From: Cryobacterium fucosi
GTDB lineage: Bacteria; Actinomycetota; Actinomycetes; Actinomycetales; Microbacteriaceae
Assembly: GCF_004403515.1 (NCBI RefSeq)
Contig: NZ_SOHH01000039.1
Coordinates: forward strand, 1 to 64,000
Length of the DNA stretch: 64,000 nucleotides
Reading direction: 5' to 3'
Shown here in pieces: positions 49,570 to 59,480 of the stretch (its first letter is position 1; every line of letters begins with the position of its first letter). The notes beneath the pieces are model-generated. The model made no database searches, was not told the DNA's origin, and saw only the letters and a program-made list of their open reading frames with translations. A program made the translations under genes and the position numbers.

Positions 49570-50409
49570 CTACTTACGCTTCTTGCCGACGGTACGGCGA
49601 CGAACGATGAGCTTGTCGCTTTCCTTGTTCGGGTGGCGGGTGCGCCCTTCCTTCTGGCCCCAGGGGCTGACGGGGTGACGTCCACCGGACGTCTTACCCT
49701 CGCCACCACCGTGCGGGTGGTCGACCGGGTTCATGGCAACACCACGAACGGTCGGGCGAACGCCTTTCCAGCGCATACGGCCGGCCTTGCCCCAGTTGAT
49801 GTTCGACTGCTCGGCGTTGCCGACCTCGCCGATCGTGGCGCGGCAGCGGGCGTCGACGTTGCGAATTTCTCCGGACGGCAGGCGCAGCTGGGCGTAGATT
49901 CCATCCTTCGCGACGAGGCGAACAGACGATCCGGCGGAGCGGGCCATCTTGGCGCCACCGCCCGGACGCAGCTCGACCGCGTGAATGATGGTACCGGTGG
50001 GGATGTTCTTCAGCGGCAGGTTGTTGCCGGGCTTGATGTCAGCACCGGCGCCCGACTCTACGATGTCGCCCTGGTTCAGCTTGTTCGGGGCGATGATGTA
50101 GCGCTTGGTTCCATCAAGGAAGTGCAGGAGCGCGATGCGCGCCGTGCGGTTGGGGTCGTACTCGATGTGAGCGACCTTGGCGTTGACGCCATCCTTGTCG
50201 TTACGACGGAAGTCGATCAGACGGTACTGGCGCTTGTGTCCACCACCGATGTGGCGAGTGGTGATCCGACCCTGGTTGTTACGGCCACCGGTCTTGGACA
50301 GGGGGCGAAGCAGGGACTTCTCCGGGGTCGAACGGGTGATCTCTGCGAAGTCTGCAACAGATGAACCGCGACGACCGGGAGTCGTGGGCTTGAACTTACG
50401 AATAGCCAT
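49570..50409 (-). CDS. rplB: ribosomal protein L2
   Basis: 279 aa. Central large-subunit protein needed for subunit joining and peptidyl transfer. [37 protein letters not shown], and [20 protein letters not shown] with the conserved His are present. Confidence 0.99.
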   Translation of the reverse strand: MAIRKFKPTTPGRRGSSVADFAEITRSTPEKSLLRPLSKTGGRNNQGRITTRHIGGGHKRQYRLIDFRRNDKDGVNAKVAHIEYDPNRTARIALLHFLDGTKRYIIAPNKLNQGDIVESGAGADIKPGNNLPLKNIPTGTIIHAVELRPGGGAKMARSAGSSVRLVAKDGIYAQLRLPSGEIRNVDARCRATIGEVGNAEQSNINWGKAGRMRWKGVRPTVRGVAMNPVDHPHGGGEGKTSGGRHPVSPWGQKEGRTRHPNKESDKLIVRRRTVGKKRK

Positions 50410-50434
50410 TTCTTATTCCTCTAGTCCGCGCCGC

Positions 50435-50737
50435 TTAGCCGACGGCCGTGAAGATGTCAATGGAACCGGACTTGAGCGTGACGATGGCACGCTTGGTGTC
50501 CTTGCGCTTGCCCTGACCGAACTTCGTGCGACGCGTCTTGCCGATCCGGTTCATGGTGTTGATCGAAGCGACCTCCACCTTGAAGATCTTTTCGATCGCG
50601 AGCTTGATCTCGGTCTTGTTGGAGCGCGGGTCCACGATGAAGGTGTACTTACCCTCGTCGATCAGGCCGTAGCTCTTTTCAGAGACGACCGGAGCGATGA
50701 TGATGTCGCGGGGGTCCTTGTTTGTCGGGGTAGCCAT
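50435..50737 (-). CDS. rplW: ribosomal protein L23
   Basis: 100 aa. Docking site for trigger factor and SRP at the tunnel exit. [20 protein letters not shown] and [14 protein letters not shown] are conserved. Overlaps rplD by 1 base. Confidence 0.97.
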   Translation of the reverse strand: MATPTNKDPRDIIIAPVVSEKSYGLIDEGKYTFIVDPRSNKTEIKLAIEKIFKVEVASINTMNRIGKTRRTKFGQGKRKDTKRAIVTLKSGSIDIFTAVG

Positions 50738-51387
50738 TATGCGGACACCTCTTCCTTCTTGGTCTTGCTCTCCACGAACGCGTCGAACGCGCCCTTGGTG
50801 AAGACGATGTCGTCACTGACGAGCACGTCATAGGCATTCAGCTGGTCCCACGGCAGAACGTGCACCGTCGGCAGGTTGCGGATGCTGCGGAGCGTCATTT
50901 CGTCCGTGCGTTCCAGAACAACGAGGACGTGCTTGCTGCTGGCGATCTGGCTGAGCAGTCCGATGGCGCCCTTGGTGCTGGGCGTCTCGGCGCTGAACAG
51001 TGCAGTCACGACGTGCAGGCGGTCACCACGGGCGCGGTCCGACAGCGATCCGCGCAGTGCTGCCGCGATCATCTTCTTCGGGGTGCGCTGCTCGTAGTTG
51101 CGCGGGGTCGGTCCGTGGACGATGCCACCACCGGTCATCTGGGGCGCACGGATCGAGCCCTGACGAGCGCGACCGGTTCCCTTCTGCTTGAACGGCTTGC
51201 GGCCGGCACCGGAAACTTCACCACGACGCTTGGTCTTGTGAGTGCCCTGGCGTGCGGCAGCGAGCTGCGCGACGACGACCTGGTGAATCAGCGGGATGTT
51301 GGTCTGAACGTCAAAGATTTCGGCGGGCAGCTCAACGGTGCCGGCCTTCTTGCCCTTGGCGTCGATGAGATCGAGTGAGGTAGTCAT
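50737..51387 (-). CDS. rplD: ribosomal protein L4
   Basis: 216 aa. Lines the exit tunnel and in many bacteria represses S10 m[43 protein letters not shown] and [15 protein letters not shown] are diagnostic. Four bases after rplC. Confidence 0.98.
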   Translation of the reverse strand: MTTSLDLIDAKGKKAGTVELPAEIFDVQTNIPLIHQVVVAQLAAARQGTHKTKRRGEVSGAGRKPFKQKGTGRARQGSIRAPQMTGGGIVHGPTPRNYEQRTPKKMIAAALRGSLSDRARGDRLHVVTALFSAETPSTKGAIGLLSQIASSKHVLVVLERTDEMTLRSIRNLPTVHVLPWDQLNAYDVLVSDDIVFTKGAFDAFVESKTKKEEVSA

Positions 51388-51391
51388 GCGA

Positions 51392-52051
51392 CTAGGCTCC
51401 CTTCACTGCATTGCGGACGAATACGAGGCGGCCCTTGGCGCCGGGAACGGCACCCTTGACCAGCAGGAGGCCCTTTTCGGCATCAACGGCGTGAACCTTG
51501 AGGTTCAGCACGGTGACGCGCTCGCCACCCATGCGACCGGCCATGCGCATGCCCTTGAAGACACGGCTCGGGGTCGAGGAAGCACCGATGGAACCGGGCT
51601 TGCGGTGGTTGCGGTGTGAACCGTGCGAGGAGGAGACACCCTTGAAGTTGTGACGCTTCATGACACCGGCGAAACCCTTGCCCTTGCTGGTGCCCATGAC
51701 GTCGACCTTGGTGCCGGCAGCGAAGACACCGTCAACGGTGAGTTCCTGGCCCAGGGTGTAGTCAGCGGCATCCGCGGTGCGGAGCTCGGTGAGGTGACGG
51801 CGAGGCGTGACGCCCGCCTTCTCGAAGTGTCCGGCGGAAGGCTTGTTGACCTTGCGCGGGTCGATGGCCCCGGCAGCGATCTGAACGCCGGCGTAGCCGT
51901 CGATCTCCGTGCTGCGGATCTGGGTGACAACGTTGGGCGAGATCTCGATGACGGTGACGGGAACGAGCTTGTTGTTCTCGTCCCAGACCTGCGTCATGCC
52001 GAGCTTCTTGCCGAGGAGACCCTTGGTGGTCTTGGTATCTGCGTAAGACAT
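51392..52051 (-). CDS. rplC: ribosomal protein L3
   Basis: 219 aa. [20 protein letters not shown] at the start and [35 protein letters not shown] in the middle are diagnostic. Eight bases after rpsJ. Confidence 0.98.
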   Translation of the reverse strand: MSYADTKTTKGLLGKKLGMTQVWDENNKLVPVTVIEISPNVVTQIRSTEIDGYAGVQIAAGAIDPRKVNKPSAGHFEKAGVTPRRHLTELRTADAADYTLGQELTVDGVFAAGTKVDVMGTSKGKGFAGVMKRHNFKGVSSSHGSHRNHRKPGSIGASSTPSRVFKGMRMAGRMGGERVTVLNLKVHAVDAEKGLLLVKGAVPGAKGRLVFVRNAVKGA

Positions 52052-52059
52052 CGCGGGCC

Positions 52060-52368
52060 CTAGAGCTTGATCTCGATGTTGACGTCGGCCGGAAGGTCGA
52101 GACGCATGAGCGAGTCGACTGCCTTCGGGGTCGGGTCAATGATGTCGATCAGACGCTTGTGGGTGCGCATTTCAAAGTGCTCCCGGCTGTCCTTGTACTT
52201 GTGAGGGGAACGGATGACACACACCACGTTCTTCTCGGTCGGAAGCGGCACGGGGCCGACGACGGTCGCGCCCGCACGGGTCACGGTGTCGACGATCTTG
52301 CGCGCCGAGATGTCGATGACCTCGTGGTCATACGACTTCAGTCGAATGCGGATTTTCTGTCCCGCCAT
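52060..52368 (-). CDS. rpsJ: ribosomal protein S10
   Basis: 102 aa, first gene of the S10 operon; also the transcription factor Nus[41 protein letters not shown] and [16 protein letters not shown] are full-length family motifs. Confidence 0.99.
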   Translation of the reverse strand: MAGQKIRIRLKSYDHEVIDISARKIVDTVTRAGATVVGPVPLPTEKNVVCVIRSPHKYKDSREHFEMRTHKRLIDIIDPTPKAVDSLMRLDLPADVNIEIKL

Positions 52369-52906
52369 GTCGAACTCTCTTTCTTGTCAAGGCTTCGTAC
52401 ATCCCGAAGGCTGCATTGGACGCCGTAGTAGCACTGCTGCTGTCGCACCACTGTTCATCTGTCAATTTCGATTCATCGCGCCGCAGCCGGTGGGCCGCAC
52501 CACTTCGAACCGTGCCATCTCCCGCTCCATGCCGGGGCATGGAGGAAGGCATGGATTTCCCATACCGTCCCGGTTGTTGGTTTGAGCTCTGTTCTGCTAC
52601 CCGCGGCCTAGCTGCGTATCCCGGCGTATCTTCCCGCCTGACACCAGCTATGCACTGCCTGGCAGTGATCCCGACACCGCGTGCAGCGCGGCAGTCGAAA
52701 GTGTTGAACTAGAAGAGTCTGCCACAGGCTCTGCCCTTTCTGCAACCCGGGCGTGTCGCGGGCGGCGTGTCGCCCCTCCCCCTCTCGCCGAACGCGCCTC
52801 CCCCCTCGCACCGAGCGCGCCACTTCCGCCGTTGCGCGCCCGGCATGCCTGGCGCGCAGCGGCGCACCTGGGGCGTTCGGCCGATCCGGACTGGCCGATG
52901 CCCTGG
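52369..52906. promoter_or_regulatory. S10 operon upstream region, no gene seen
   Basis: 538 bases between rpsJ and the AbiEi-like gene. Frames here are open only by composition. TTGACA occurs on the minus strand at about 52460-52465, but without a good -10 at standard distance, so the S10 promoter is not fixed. The last part (52811-52880) is one of two palindromic repeat copies. The length suggests a long S10 leader that could carry autoregulation by L4. Confidence 0.4.
52811..52880. repeat. 70-bp palindromic element, copy A
   Basis: Starts CCGAGCGCGCCACTTCCGCC and contains the inner GCCTGGCGCGCAGCGGCG that pairs with the left arm. By hand alignment it matches copy B (53983-54052) at about 58 of 70 positions in the same orientation. 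It lies 27 bases beyond the stop codon of the AbiEi-like gene. Confidence 0.82.
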
Positions 52907-53884
52907 TCACCACGCGCGCAGTGTGGGCCGGGTGATCGGCAACCCGAACTCGAGCAAGCGCGTGCGCAGCCGCACCCTACTTACAGAGACGGCGAACGGC
53001 CAGCGCGCGAATCCGTGAACCTGCCGCCGCACTCCGTCTTCCCTCAGCTTCTCAGCCCAGAGCACCTGCTCAGGCGTGCGCCCATCGCGCATCACCGGGT
53101 CGAAGTATTTGACCTTGCCATCGGCTTCCCCCACCTTGTCCTCGTCGGGGAAATAGAAGTCGACGAAGACCTCGGCGCCGTCGACGGCGAACGGATGCTG
53201 GAGCACCGGCTCAGGGAAGCCGTTCAGGGCGATGTTGACTCGGCTTGCCGATTCGTTCGGCGACCCGGCCAGGTGGCTCGCGAAATCGATCACGGCCTTC
53301 GCGCGCGCTGAGCCGCGAAATGGAAGCATTCGCGCCCAGGCCTCGTAGAGTTCCGTCTTCGTGGCGAGGACCGCGCGCTGCCCCCGGCGGTCGGCGTATA
53401 GCGCCCGGTCGGCCACGACGACGGCCGATTGGAGGTCGAGCGCGGCGGCCACGTCCACAACCGTGCGCGCCACTGTCGTGACCTGGAGCCCGTTGAGCAC
53501 GGTGACGTCCCGGGGATCGATGTGGACCGCGTGCTTGCGAATGCCGGGCTTTGATCTGCCCCCGGCCGCCCGAGGAACGATGAAATGGACCTCGCTTGGA
53601 GGCCCGAAAAGAAACGGGAGGCCATGAAGCACGGCCGCCGACTGATGCGAGAGCACGAGGTCTCTCTGTCGTGCGGCCGCCGCCGCGCACACCACAACGG
53701 CGTACCGCTCCTCGTTCCGGAGCGTGTCCCATTGGCCCCGAGGAAAATACTGCCCGCGGGAGACGCGATGGAACTCACCACGCTTCGCACTACGACGCAG
53801 TCTGAGATCCGCGCCGAAGGTCCGCGTGTAGTCGGCCACTGAGACCAGTCGGTCGGCCGGATTGTCGGAATGCGCGGGTGTCAT
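52907..53884 (-). CDS. AbiEi-like protein with endonuclease-like C-terminal domain
   Basis: 325 aa. The first about 180 residues (YTRTFGADLRLRRSAKRGEF, then RVSRGQYF, LSHQSAAVLHGLPF, VTTVARTVVDVAAAL) match the AbiEi antitoxin-like winged-helix type seen in many actinobacterial proteins. The C-terminal part with EVFVDFYFPDEDKVGEADGK, then KYFDP and EQVLWAEKLREDGV, resembles DUF559/Vsr-like PD-(D/E)xK folds; D, E and K residues are in place. No AbiEii toxin gene is next to it. Function unknown; the call rests on pattern. Flanked by two palindromic repeats. ATG 53882-53884; longer frame possible. Confidence 0.72.
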   Translation of the reverse strand: MTPAHSDNPADRLVSVADYTRTFGADLRLRRSAKRGEFHRVSRGQYFPRGQWDTLRNEERYAVVVCAAAAARQRDLVLSHQSAAVLHGLPFLFGPPSEVHFIVPRAAGGRSKPGIRKHAVHIDPRDVTVLNGLQVTTVARTVVDVAAALDLQSAVVVADRALYADRRGQRAVLATKTELYEAWARMLPFRGSARAKAVIDFASHLAGSPNESASRVNIALNGFPEPVLQHPFAVDGAEVFVDFYFPDEDKVGEADGKVKYFDPVMRDGRTPEQVLWAEKLREDGVRRQVHGFARWPFAVSVSRVRLRTRLLEFGLPITRPTLRAW

Positions 53885-53947
53885 GCGCCCACTGTGCGGG
53901 CGACGTGCTCGCCCCCGGCACGGCAGCCGTGATCTGTGGACAACGGC

Positions 53948-53976
53948 CAGCATCCGTCACCTGTGAGTGGATGCTG
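53948..53976. terminator. small hairpin upstream of the AbiEi-like gene
   Basis: CAGCATCC and GGATGCTG pair exactly across 13 bases. It lies between the AbiEi-like start (53884) and the antitoxin-like gene (ending 54084) on the same strand, so it could end the latter's transcript together with the neighbouring palindrome. Confidence 0.4.
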
Positions 53977-53982
53977 TCCGGC

Positions 53983-54052
53983 CCGAGCGCGCCAGTTGCG
54001 CCGCTTCGCTCCCGGTGTGCCTGGCGCGCAGCGGCGAAGTTGGCGCGCTCGA
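53983..54052. repeat. 70-bp palindromic element, copy B
   Basis: Starts CCGAGCGCGCCAGTTGCGCC and ends AAGTTGGCGCGCTCGA, so its two arms (CGAGCGCGCCA / TGGCGCGCTCG) pair perfectly at the tips. Same orientation as copy A, about 83% identical by eye. Lies between the AbiEi-like gene and the small antitoxin-like gene. Confidence 0.85.
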
Positions 54053-54083
54053 CTGAGCGGCCGTTCGCGATCTGTGCCAGGGG

Positions 54084-54293
54084 CTACTCGTCGCCGATCT
54101 TCTCGTCGGCGGCGGCACGGGCACCCTCGATCTGTTCATCGAACTTGCCGCCGGTGACCTTGTTGGCGAGGTCCGCGACGCCGCCGAGCAGCTTGTCGCT
54201 GACGCCCTCGGCCTGCTCGCTGTTCAGGGCTTCCTTGACCTTGTTGTCGCCCAGGAAGTCCTGTGCCTTTTTGGTGATGTCTTCGAGTCCCAT
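54084..54293 (-). CDS. MT0933/Rv0909-type antitoxin-like small protein
   Basis: 69 aa. [19 protein letters not shown] and [27 protein letters not shown] match the small helical MT0933-like antitoxin family of actinobacteria (Pfam MT0933_antitox). No toxin gene is next to it, and many members of this family stand alone, so the toxin-antitoxin role is uncertain. ATG 54291-54293. Confidence 0.75.
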   Translation of the reverse strand: MGLEDITKKAQDFLGDNKVKEALNSEQAEGVSDKLLGGVADLANKVTGGKFDEQIEGARAAADEKIGDE

Positions 54294-54380
54294 GGTGTTC
54301 TTCCTGTCCGGGCCGCGTCGTTGCTGCCGAGTCAAAAGTAGAGCAGGACTCCGCCCAGCACAAGGAGATTCCGGGTGCGC

Positions 54381-54547
54381 AAGGGGGGCCGGCTGCGAAG
54401 GACCGACCCGCTGATCTCGACGAGCTCGATCACCGAACTCCGAGCTCGATCACCGAACTGCGAGCTCGATCACCGGCGGTAGGGACGAAAAAGGGGCCGG
54501 CCCCGAAGGACCGACCCCCTGATCTCGACAAGCTCGATCACCGAACT
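54381..54547. repeat. duplicated terminator-plus-repeat block downstream of tuf
   Basis: Two direct copies at 54381-54439 and 54491-54547 share AAGGGG..CCGG, CGAAGGACCGACCC, CTGATCTCGAC(A/G)AGCTCG and ATCACCGAACT. Between and after them are extra CGAGCTCGATCACCGAACT units. The second copy holds the working tuf terminator; the first looks like an older, mutated copy. Confidence 0.85.
54487..54519 (-). terminator. tuf terminator
   Basis: On the minus strand GGGGTCGGTCC, loop TTCG, GGGCCGGCCCC, then TTTTT. Two G-U pairs only. It lies about 70 bases past the tuf stop, in the second copy of the duplicated block. Confidence 0.85.
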
Positions 54548-54586
54548 GCAAGCTCGATCACCGAGGTGACCGCGCCGCGAAGGGAA

Positions 54587-55780
54587 CTACTTGATGATCT
54601 TCGTGACCGTTCCGGCGCCGACGGTGCGGCCACCTTCACGAATGGCGAAGCCGAGGCCCTCTTCCATGGCGATCGGCTGGATCAGCGCGACGTTCATGTC
54701 GGTGGTGTCGCCGGGCATGACCATCTCGGTGCCCTCGGGCAGCGTGATGACGCCGGTGACGTCCGTGGTGCGGAAGTAGAACTGCGGACGGTAGTTCGCG
54801 TAGAACGGGTTGTGACGGCCGCCCTCTTCCTTTGACAGGATGTACGCGGTGCCCTCGAAGTCGGTGTGCGGCGTGACCGAACCCGGCTTGACGACGACCT
54901 GGCCACGCTCGACGTCCTCGCGCTTGGTGCCACGAAGAAGCAGACCACAGTTCTCGCCGGCCCATGCCTCGTCGAGCTGCTTGTGGAACATCTCGATACC
55001 AGTGACCGTGGTCTTGATGGTCGGGCGGATGCCGACAACCTCGACCTCGGAGTTGATCTTGAGGGTTCCACGCTCGGCGCGGCCGGTGACGACGGTTCCA
55101 CGACCGGTGATCGTGAAGACGTCCTCGATCGGCATCAGGAAGGGCTTGTCCTTGTCGCGGACGGGCTCCGGGAAGTACTCGTCGACGGCCGTCATCAGCT
55201 CGAGGATGTTGCCGACCCACTTCGGGTCGCCTTCCAGGGCCTTGAGTGCGGAAACGCGGATGACGGGAGCGTTGTCGCCGTCGAAGCCCTGCGCGGTGAG
55301 GAGTTCGCGAACCTCGAGCTCGACGAGCTCAAGGATCTCTTCGTCGTCGACCATGTCGGACTTGTTCAGCGCGACGAGCAGGGACGGCACGCCGACCTGC
55401 TTCGCGAGCAGAACGTGCTCACGGGTCTGGGCCATCGGGCCGTCGGTGGCGGCAACCACGAGGATCGCGCCGTCCATCTGGGCAGCACCGGTGATCATGT
55501 TCTTGATGTAGTCAGCGTGGCCGGGTGCGTCAACGTGCGCATAGTGACGCTTCTCGGTCTCGTACTCGACGTGCGAGATATTGATCGTGATGCCGCGCTG
55601 GCGTTCTTCCGGAGCCGAGTCGATCGACGCGAAGTCGCGCTGAACGTTCGTCTTGGACGGGAACGTGTCGGCCAGGACCTTGGAGATCGCTGCAGTCAGC
55701 GTGGTCTTTCCGTGGTCAACGTGACCGATCGTTCCGATGTTTACGTGCGGCTTGGTCCGCTCGAACTTGGCCTTGGCCAC
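54587..55780 (-). CDS. tuf: elongation factor Tu
   Basis: 397 aa GTPase that brings aminoacyl-tRNA to the ribosome. G1 [10 protein letters not shown]2 RGITI, G3 DAPGHADY and G4 NKSDMV are intact; domains 2 and 3 follow at normal length. Last gene of the str cluster, with a 126-base gap after fusA that may carry a separate promoter. Confidence 0.99.
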   Translation of the reverse strand: MAKAKFERTKPHVNIGTIGHVDHGKTTLTAAISKVLADTFPSKTNVQRDFASIDSAPEERQRGITINISHVEYETEKRHYAHVDAPGHADYIKNMITGAAQMDGAILVVAATDGPMAQTREHVLLAKQVGVPSLLVALNKSDMVDDEEILELVELEVRELLTAQGFDGDNAPVIRVSALKALEGDPKWVGNILELMTAVDEYFPEPVRDKDKPFLMPIEDVFTITGRGTVVTGRAERGTLKINSEVEVVGIRPTIKTTVTGIEMFHKQLDEAWAGENCGLLLRGTKREDVERGQVVVKPGSVTPHTDFEGTAYILSKEEGGRHNPFYANYRPQFYFRTTDVTGVITLPEGTEMVMPGDTTDMNVALIQPIAMEEGLGFAIREGGRTVGAGTVTKIIK

Positions 55781-55906
55781 TGTGGGTCCTCCTCAGGACT
55801 CTCGGCTTCACCGACCGCTGGTTTGCGGCCGGTGAACCTGCTGGATTTGTGTACTTATGCTACTCGGGCCGGGAGGCCTAAGCGATTTGGGCCCGAAGGC
55901 CCCAGG

Positions 55907-58021
55907 CTATTCGCCCTTGTTCTTCTGGATGATCTCTTCGGCTACAGCCTTCGGGACCTCCGCATAGCTCTCGAACGTCATCGAGTACACGGCGCGGCCG
56001 GAGGTCTTGGACCTCAGGTCGCCGATGTAGCCGAACATCTCCGAAAGTGGAACATGGGCGCGAATTACCTTCACACCGCTTGCGTCCTCCATGGTTTGGA
56101 TCTGACCGCGGCGCGAGTTGAGGTCGCCGATTACGTCACCCATGTATTCCTCAGGGGTGCGTACTTCGACACTCATCAACGGCTCGAGCAGAACCGGGTC
56201 TGCCTTACGAACGGCTTCCTTGAAGCCCATCGATCCGGCAATCTTGAACGCCATCTCCGAAGAGTCGACGTCGTGCGCGGCGCCGTCAAGCAGGCTTGCC
56301 TTGACGCCGACCATCGGGTAGCCGGCCAGGACGCCGACGTGCAGCGCGTCCTGGATTCCTGCGTCCACCGAGGGGATGTACTCCCTGGGGATGCGGCCAC
56401 CCGTGACCTTGTTCACGAACTCGTAGCTCTTCTCGGCGGTGATCTCGAGCGGCTCGATCGCGATCTGAATCTTCGCGAACTGCCCGGATCCACCGGTCTG
56501 CTTCTTGTGCGTGTAGTCGTGACGCTCGACCGCCCTGCGGATGGTCTCGCGGTATGCGACCTGGGGCTTGCCGACGTTGGCTTCGACGTTGAATTCACGC
56601 CGCATCCGGTCGACCAGGATGTCCAGGTGCAGTTCGCCCATTCCCTTGATGACCGTCTGACCAGTTTCCTGGTTCTGCTCGGTGCGGAAGGTCGGGTCTT
56701 CTTCGGCCAGCTTCTGGATCGCGAGACCCAGCTTTTCCTGGTCCTGCTTGGTCTTGGGCTCGATCGCAACCTCGATGACCGGGTCAGGGAACGTCATCGA
56801 CTCGAGCACGACCTGGTTGTTCGGGTCGCACAGGGTGTCGCCGGTGGTCGTGTCCTTGAGGCCGATGACCGCGTAGATGTGACCGGCGGTCACGAAGGCC
56901 ACCGGGTTCTCTTTGTTGGCGTGCATCTGGAAGATCTTGCCGATGCGCTCCTTCTTGCCCTTGGTCGAGTTGATGACCTGGGCGCCGGAGTCGAGGTGAC
57001 CGGAGTACACGCGAACGTAGGTCAGGCGACCGAAGAACGGGTGCACGGCAACCTTGAACGCGAGGGCCGTGAACGGCTCGGTCGCATCCGGGTGGCGCAT
57101 GATGACCTTCTCCTCGTCACGCGGGTCGTGCGCCTCGATGGCGGGCACGTCGAGCGGGGTGGGGAGGTAGTCGATGACGGCGTCGAGCATCGGCTGGACG
57201 CCGCGGTTCTTGAACGCCGAGCCACAGAGGACCGGGTAGATCTCGCTGTTGACGGTGAGCTTGCGGATTGCGTGCTTGATCTCGGAGACGGTGAGCTCTT
57301 CGCCGGAGAAGTACTTCTCCATGAGGTCGTCGTCGGTTTCGGCGACGGTCTCGAGCAGGAGCTTGCGGTACGAGGCGGCCTGGTCGACGAGGTCGGCCGG
57401 GATCTCTTCGATGGCGTACTTGGAGCCCATCTCGACGTCACCCTTGGAGTCGCCGCGCCAGGTCAGCGCACGCATCTCGACGAGGTCGACAACACCTTCG
57501 AAGGTGTTCTCGGCGCCGATCGGCAACTGGATGACGAGCGGCTTCGCGCCGAGGCGCTTCACGATGGTGTCGACGGTGTAGAAGAAGTCGGCGCCGAGCT
57601 TGTCCATCTTGTTGACGAAGCAGATGCGGGGCACGTCGTACTTGTCGGCCTGGCGCCAGACGGTCTCGGACTGGGGCTCGACGCCCTCCTTGCCGTCGAA
57701 CACGGCGACGGCGCCGTCGAGGACGCGGAGCGAACGCTCCACCTCGACGGTGAAGTCAACGTGGCCGGGGGTGTCGATGATGTTGATCTGGTTCTCAGCC
57801 CAGAAACAGGTCGTCGCGGCAGACGTGATGGTGATGCCACGTTCCTGCTCCTGCGCCATCCAGTCCATGGTCGAGGCGCCGTCGTGCGTCTCGCCGATCT
57901 TGTGATTGACACCCGTGTAGTACAGGATGCGCTCAGTGACGGTGGTCTTGCCAGCATCAATGTGAGCCATGATGCCGATGTTGCGGACCTTACTCAGGTC
58001 GGTGAGCACGTCAAGTGCCAC
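55907..58021 (-). CDS. fusA: elongation factor G
   Basis: 704 aa translocase GTPase. G1 [16 protein letters not shown]3 DTPGHVDF, G4 NKMDK; domain IV and the end EIIQKNKGE are typical. GTG start at 58019-58021 ([14 protein letters not shown]) with GGAGG upstream. The frame runs on to 58093 through the palindromic repeat, but that part has no homology and lacks a good RBS. Confidence 0.98.
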   Translation of the reverse strand: MALDVLTDLSKVRNIGIMAHIDAGKTTVTERILYYTGVNHKIGETHDGASTMDWMAQEQERGITITSAATTCFWAENQINIIDTPGHVDFTVEVERSLRVLDGAVAVFDGKEGVEPQSETVWRQADKYDVPRICFVNKMDKLGADFFYTVDTIVKRLGAKPLVIQLPIGAENTFEGVVDLVEMRALTWRGDSKGDVEMGSKYAIEEIPADLVDQAASYRKLLLETVAETDDDLMEKYFSGEELTVSEIKHAIRKLTVNSEIYPVLCGSAFKNRGVQPMLDAVIDYLPTPLDVPAIEAHDPRDEEKVIMRHPDATEPFTALAFKVAVHPFFGRLTYVRVYSGHLDSGAQVINSTKGKKERIGKIFQMHANKENPVAFVTAGHIYAVIGLKDTTTGDTLCDPNNQVVLESMTFPDPVIEVAIEPKTKQDQEKLGLAIQKLAEEDPTFRTEQNQETGQTVIKGMGELHLDILVDRMRREFNVEANVGKPQVAYRETIRRAVERHDYTHKKQTGGSGQFAKIQIAIEPLEITAEKSYEFVNKVTGGRIPREYIPSVDAGIQDALHVGVLAGYPMVGVKASLLDGAAHDVDSSEMAFKIAGSMGFKEAVRKADPVLLEPLMSVEVRTPEEYMGDVIGDLNSRRGQIQTMEDASGVKVIRAHVPLSEMFGYIGDLRSKTSGRAVYSMTFESYAEVPKAVAEEIIQKNKGE

Positions 58022-58068
58022 GGGGGTCCTCCGGAAGTTTTTGTAAAAGATGAGGTTGAACAGGCGTT

Positions 58069-58116
58069 CGCTGGTCGAGCTTGTCGAGACCATGGTCTCG
58101 ACAAGCTCGACCAGCG
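58069..58116. repeat. perfect 48-bp palindrome between rpsG and fusA
   Basis: Two head-to-head copies of the dispersed core (GGTCGAGCTTGTCGAGACC then its inverse) share the centre CCATGG and pair without mismatch from 58069 to 58116. It begins in the gap 9 bases after the rpsG stop and ends 48 bases before the fusA GTG. Confidence 0.93.
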
Positions 58117-58124
58117 GCGGACGA

Positions 58125-58595
58125 CTACCAGCGGTAGTGAGCGAAGGCCTTGTTCGCCTCGGCCATCTTGTGCGTGTCTTCGCGGCGCTTCACAGCGGCG
58201 CCGAGGCCGTTGGACGCGTCGAGGATTTCATTGGTGAGGCGCTCCGTCATGGTTTTCTCGCGACGAGCCTTGGCGTAGCTGGTCAACCAGCGGAGGGCCA
58301 GGGTGTTGGCGCGGTGCGGCTTGACTTCGACCGGAACCTGGTAGGTGGAACCACCGACGCGACGCGAACGCACCTCGAGGGTGGGGCGCACGTTGTCGAG
58401 CGCCTTCTTCAGCGTGACGACGGCATCCGCACCATTCTTGGCGACGACGCCCTCGAGTGCATCGTAAACGATGCGCTCGGCGAGGCCCTTTTTGCCGTCG
58501 AGGAGGATTTTGTTGACGAGCTGAGAGACGATGGGGGCGCCGTATACCGGGTCAGCGATAACGGGACGCTTGGGCGCTGGGCCTTTACGAGGCAT
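58125..58595 (-). CDS. rpsG: ribosomal protein S7
   Basis: 156 aa. Small-subunit head organiser and, in E. coli, translational repressor of the str operon. [40 protein letters not shown] and [20 protein letters not shown] are diagnostic. Overlaps rpsL by 1 base (TAATG). Confidence 0.98.
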   Translation of the reverse strand: MPRKGPAPKRPVIADPVYGAPIVSQLVNKILLDGKKGLAERIVYDALEGVVAKNGADAVVTLKKALDNVRPTLEVRSRRVGGSTYQVPVEVKPHRANTLALRWLTSYAKARREKTMTERLTNEILDASNGLGAAVKRREDTHKMAEANKAFAHYRW

Positions 58596-58969
58596 TACTT
58601 CTTCTCCATCTTGGCGCCGTAGCGGCTACGAGCCTGCTTGCGGTTCTTGACGGCCTGGGTGTCCAGCGCGCCGCGAACGATCTTGTATCGAACACCGGGG
58701 AGGTCCTTGACGCGACCGCCGCGGACGAGCACCATCGAGTGCTCCTGCAGGTTGTGACCCTCGCCGGGGATGTAGGCGGTGACCTCTGTGCCGTTCGACA
58801 GCTTGACGCGGGCGACCTTGCGGAGAGCCGAGTTCGGCTTCTTCGGGGTGGTCGTGTAGACACGGGTGCACACGCCGCGCTGCTGGGGGTTGGACTTCAG
58901 GGCGGGAGCCTTGGTCTTGGTGACCTTGGGGCTGCGGCCCTTTCTGACCAACTGCTGAATGGTGGGCAC
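58595..58969 (-). CDS. rpsL: ribosomal protein S12
   Basis: 124 aa decoding-centre protein. [38 protein letters not shown] and [18 protein letters not shown]. Both lysines changed in streptomycin-resistant strains (in PKKPNS and GGRVKD) are the wild type. First gene of the str operon. Confidence 0.99.
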   Translation of the reverse strand: MPTIQQLVRKGRSPKVTKTKAPALKSNPQQRGVCTRVYTTTPKKPNSALRKVARVKLSNGTEVTAYIPGEGHNLQEHSMVLVRGGRVKDLPGVRYKIVRGALDTQAVKNRKQARSRYGAKMEKK

Positions 58970-59225
58970 TAATTACTCCTTGATTTTGCTGCACGGTGAC
59001 AGCTCTGTGATGGTTAGCATTCGAATCGGGAACGTTTCCGGCCGAATCGAGTTCATCTGGACCCGCCGGCACGCACGGAACAAGTTCCGTTTGTTGAGGT
59101 GGGTATGCCGTGGGGGCTGCTCGGAGAGCAAACCCTGTATGCGTGCCGTATCTGCGCGCCTAAGGTGCAGCACGACGGTATCGCGGTGGCATGACTCAAG
59201 CGCACGACAAAGCGCACACCACGAA

Positions 59226-59255
59226 ATACTAACTCGGCAGTGGCAGCCCGGTCAA
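59226..59255 (-). promoter_or_regulatory. probable rpsL (str operon) promoter
   Basis: On the minus strand TTGACC (59250-59255), 18-base spacer, TAGTAT (59226-59231). It predicts a leader of about 250 nt before rpsL. The bases 58970-59225 have no gene and form this leader. Confidence 0.6.
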
Positions 59256-59277
59256 ATGGATTGCGGGGTCACGGTGA

Positions 59278-59480
59278 TCGAGGTTGCCCGGTGATCGAGG
59301 TTGCCCGGTGATCGAGCCTGTCGAGATCCGGCCTGGTCTCGACAAGCTCGACCACCGACGGGGGGCAGGTCTCGACGAGCTCGACCACCGACGGGGGGGG
59401 CAGGTCTCGACGAGCTCGACCACCGAGGGGCAGGTCTCGACCACCGACGGGCTGGTCTCGACAAGCTCGACCACCGGGAT
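59278..59480. repeat. dispersed repeat cluster between rpsL promoter and unknown gene
   Basis: GATCGAGGTTGCCCGGT units twice, then GATCGAGCCTGTCGAGATC, GTCTCGACAAGCTCGACCAC, and three more copies of CAGGTCTCGACGAGCTCGAC-type with G runs. Ends at the stop codon (59481) of the next gene. Arms of both orientations are present, so it may end that gene's transcript. Confidence 0.9.

Noticed and set aside
52907-54293. A complete AbiE-type toxin-antitoxin pair
   Set aside because: The AbiEi-like gene has no AbiEii nucleotidyltransferase partner next to it, and the MT0933-like gene belongs to another antitoxin family.
58022-58093. Upstream ATG of fusA inside the palindrome (MVSTSSTS...)
   Set aside because: The GTG at 58019 has GGAGG and matches the conserved EF-G N terminus; the extra residues come from the repeat.
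54866-58237. Very long open frame (over 1100 codons) on the plus strand across tuf, fusA and rpsG
   Set aside because: It lies antisense to three certain genes; in G+C-rich codon-biased DNA the opposite frame lacks stops. Its product is low-complexity Asp/Arg/Gly/Val-rich with no known motifs.
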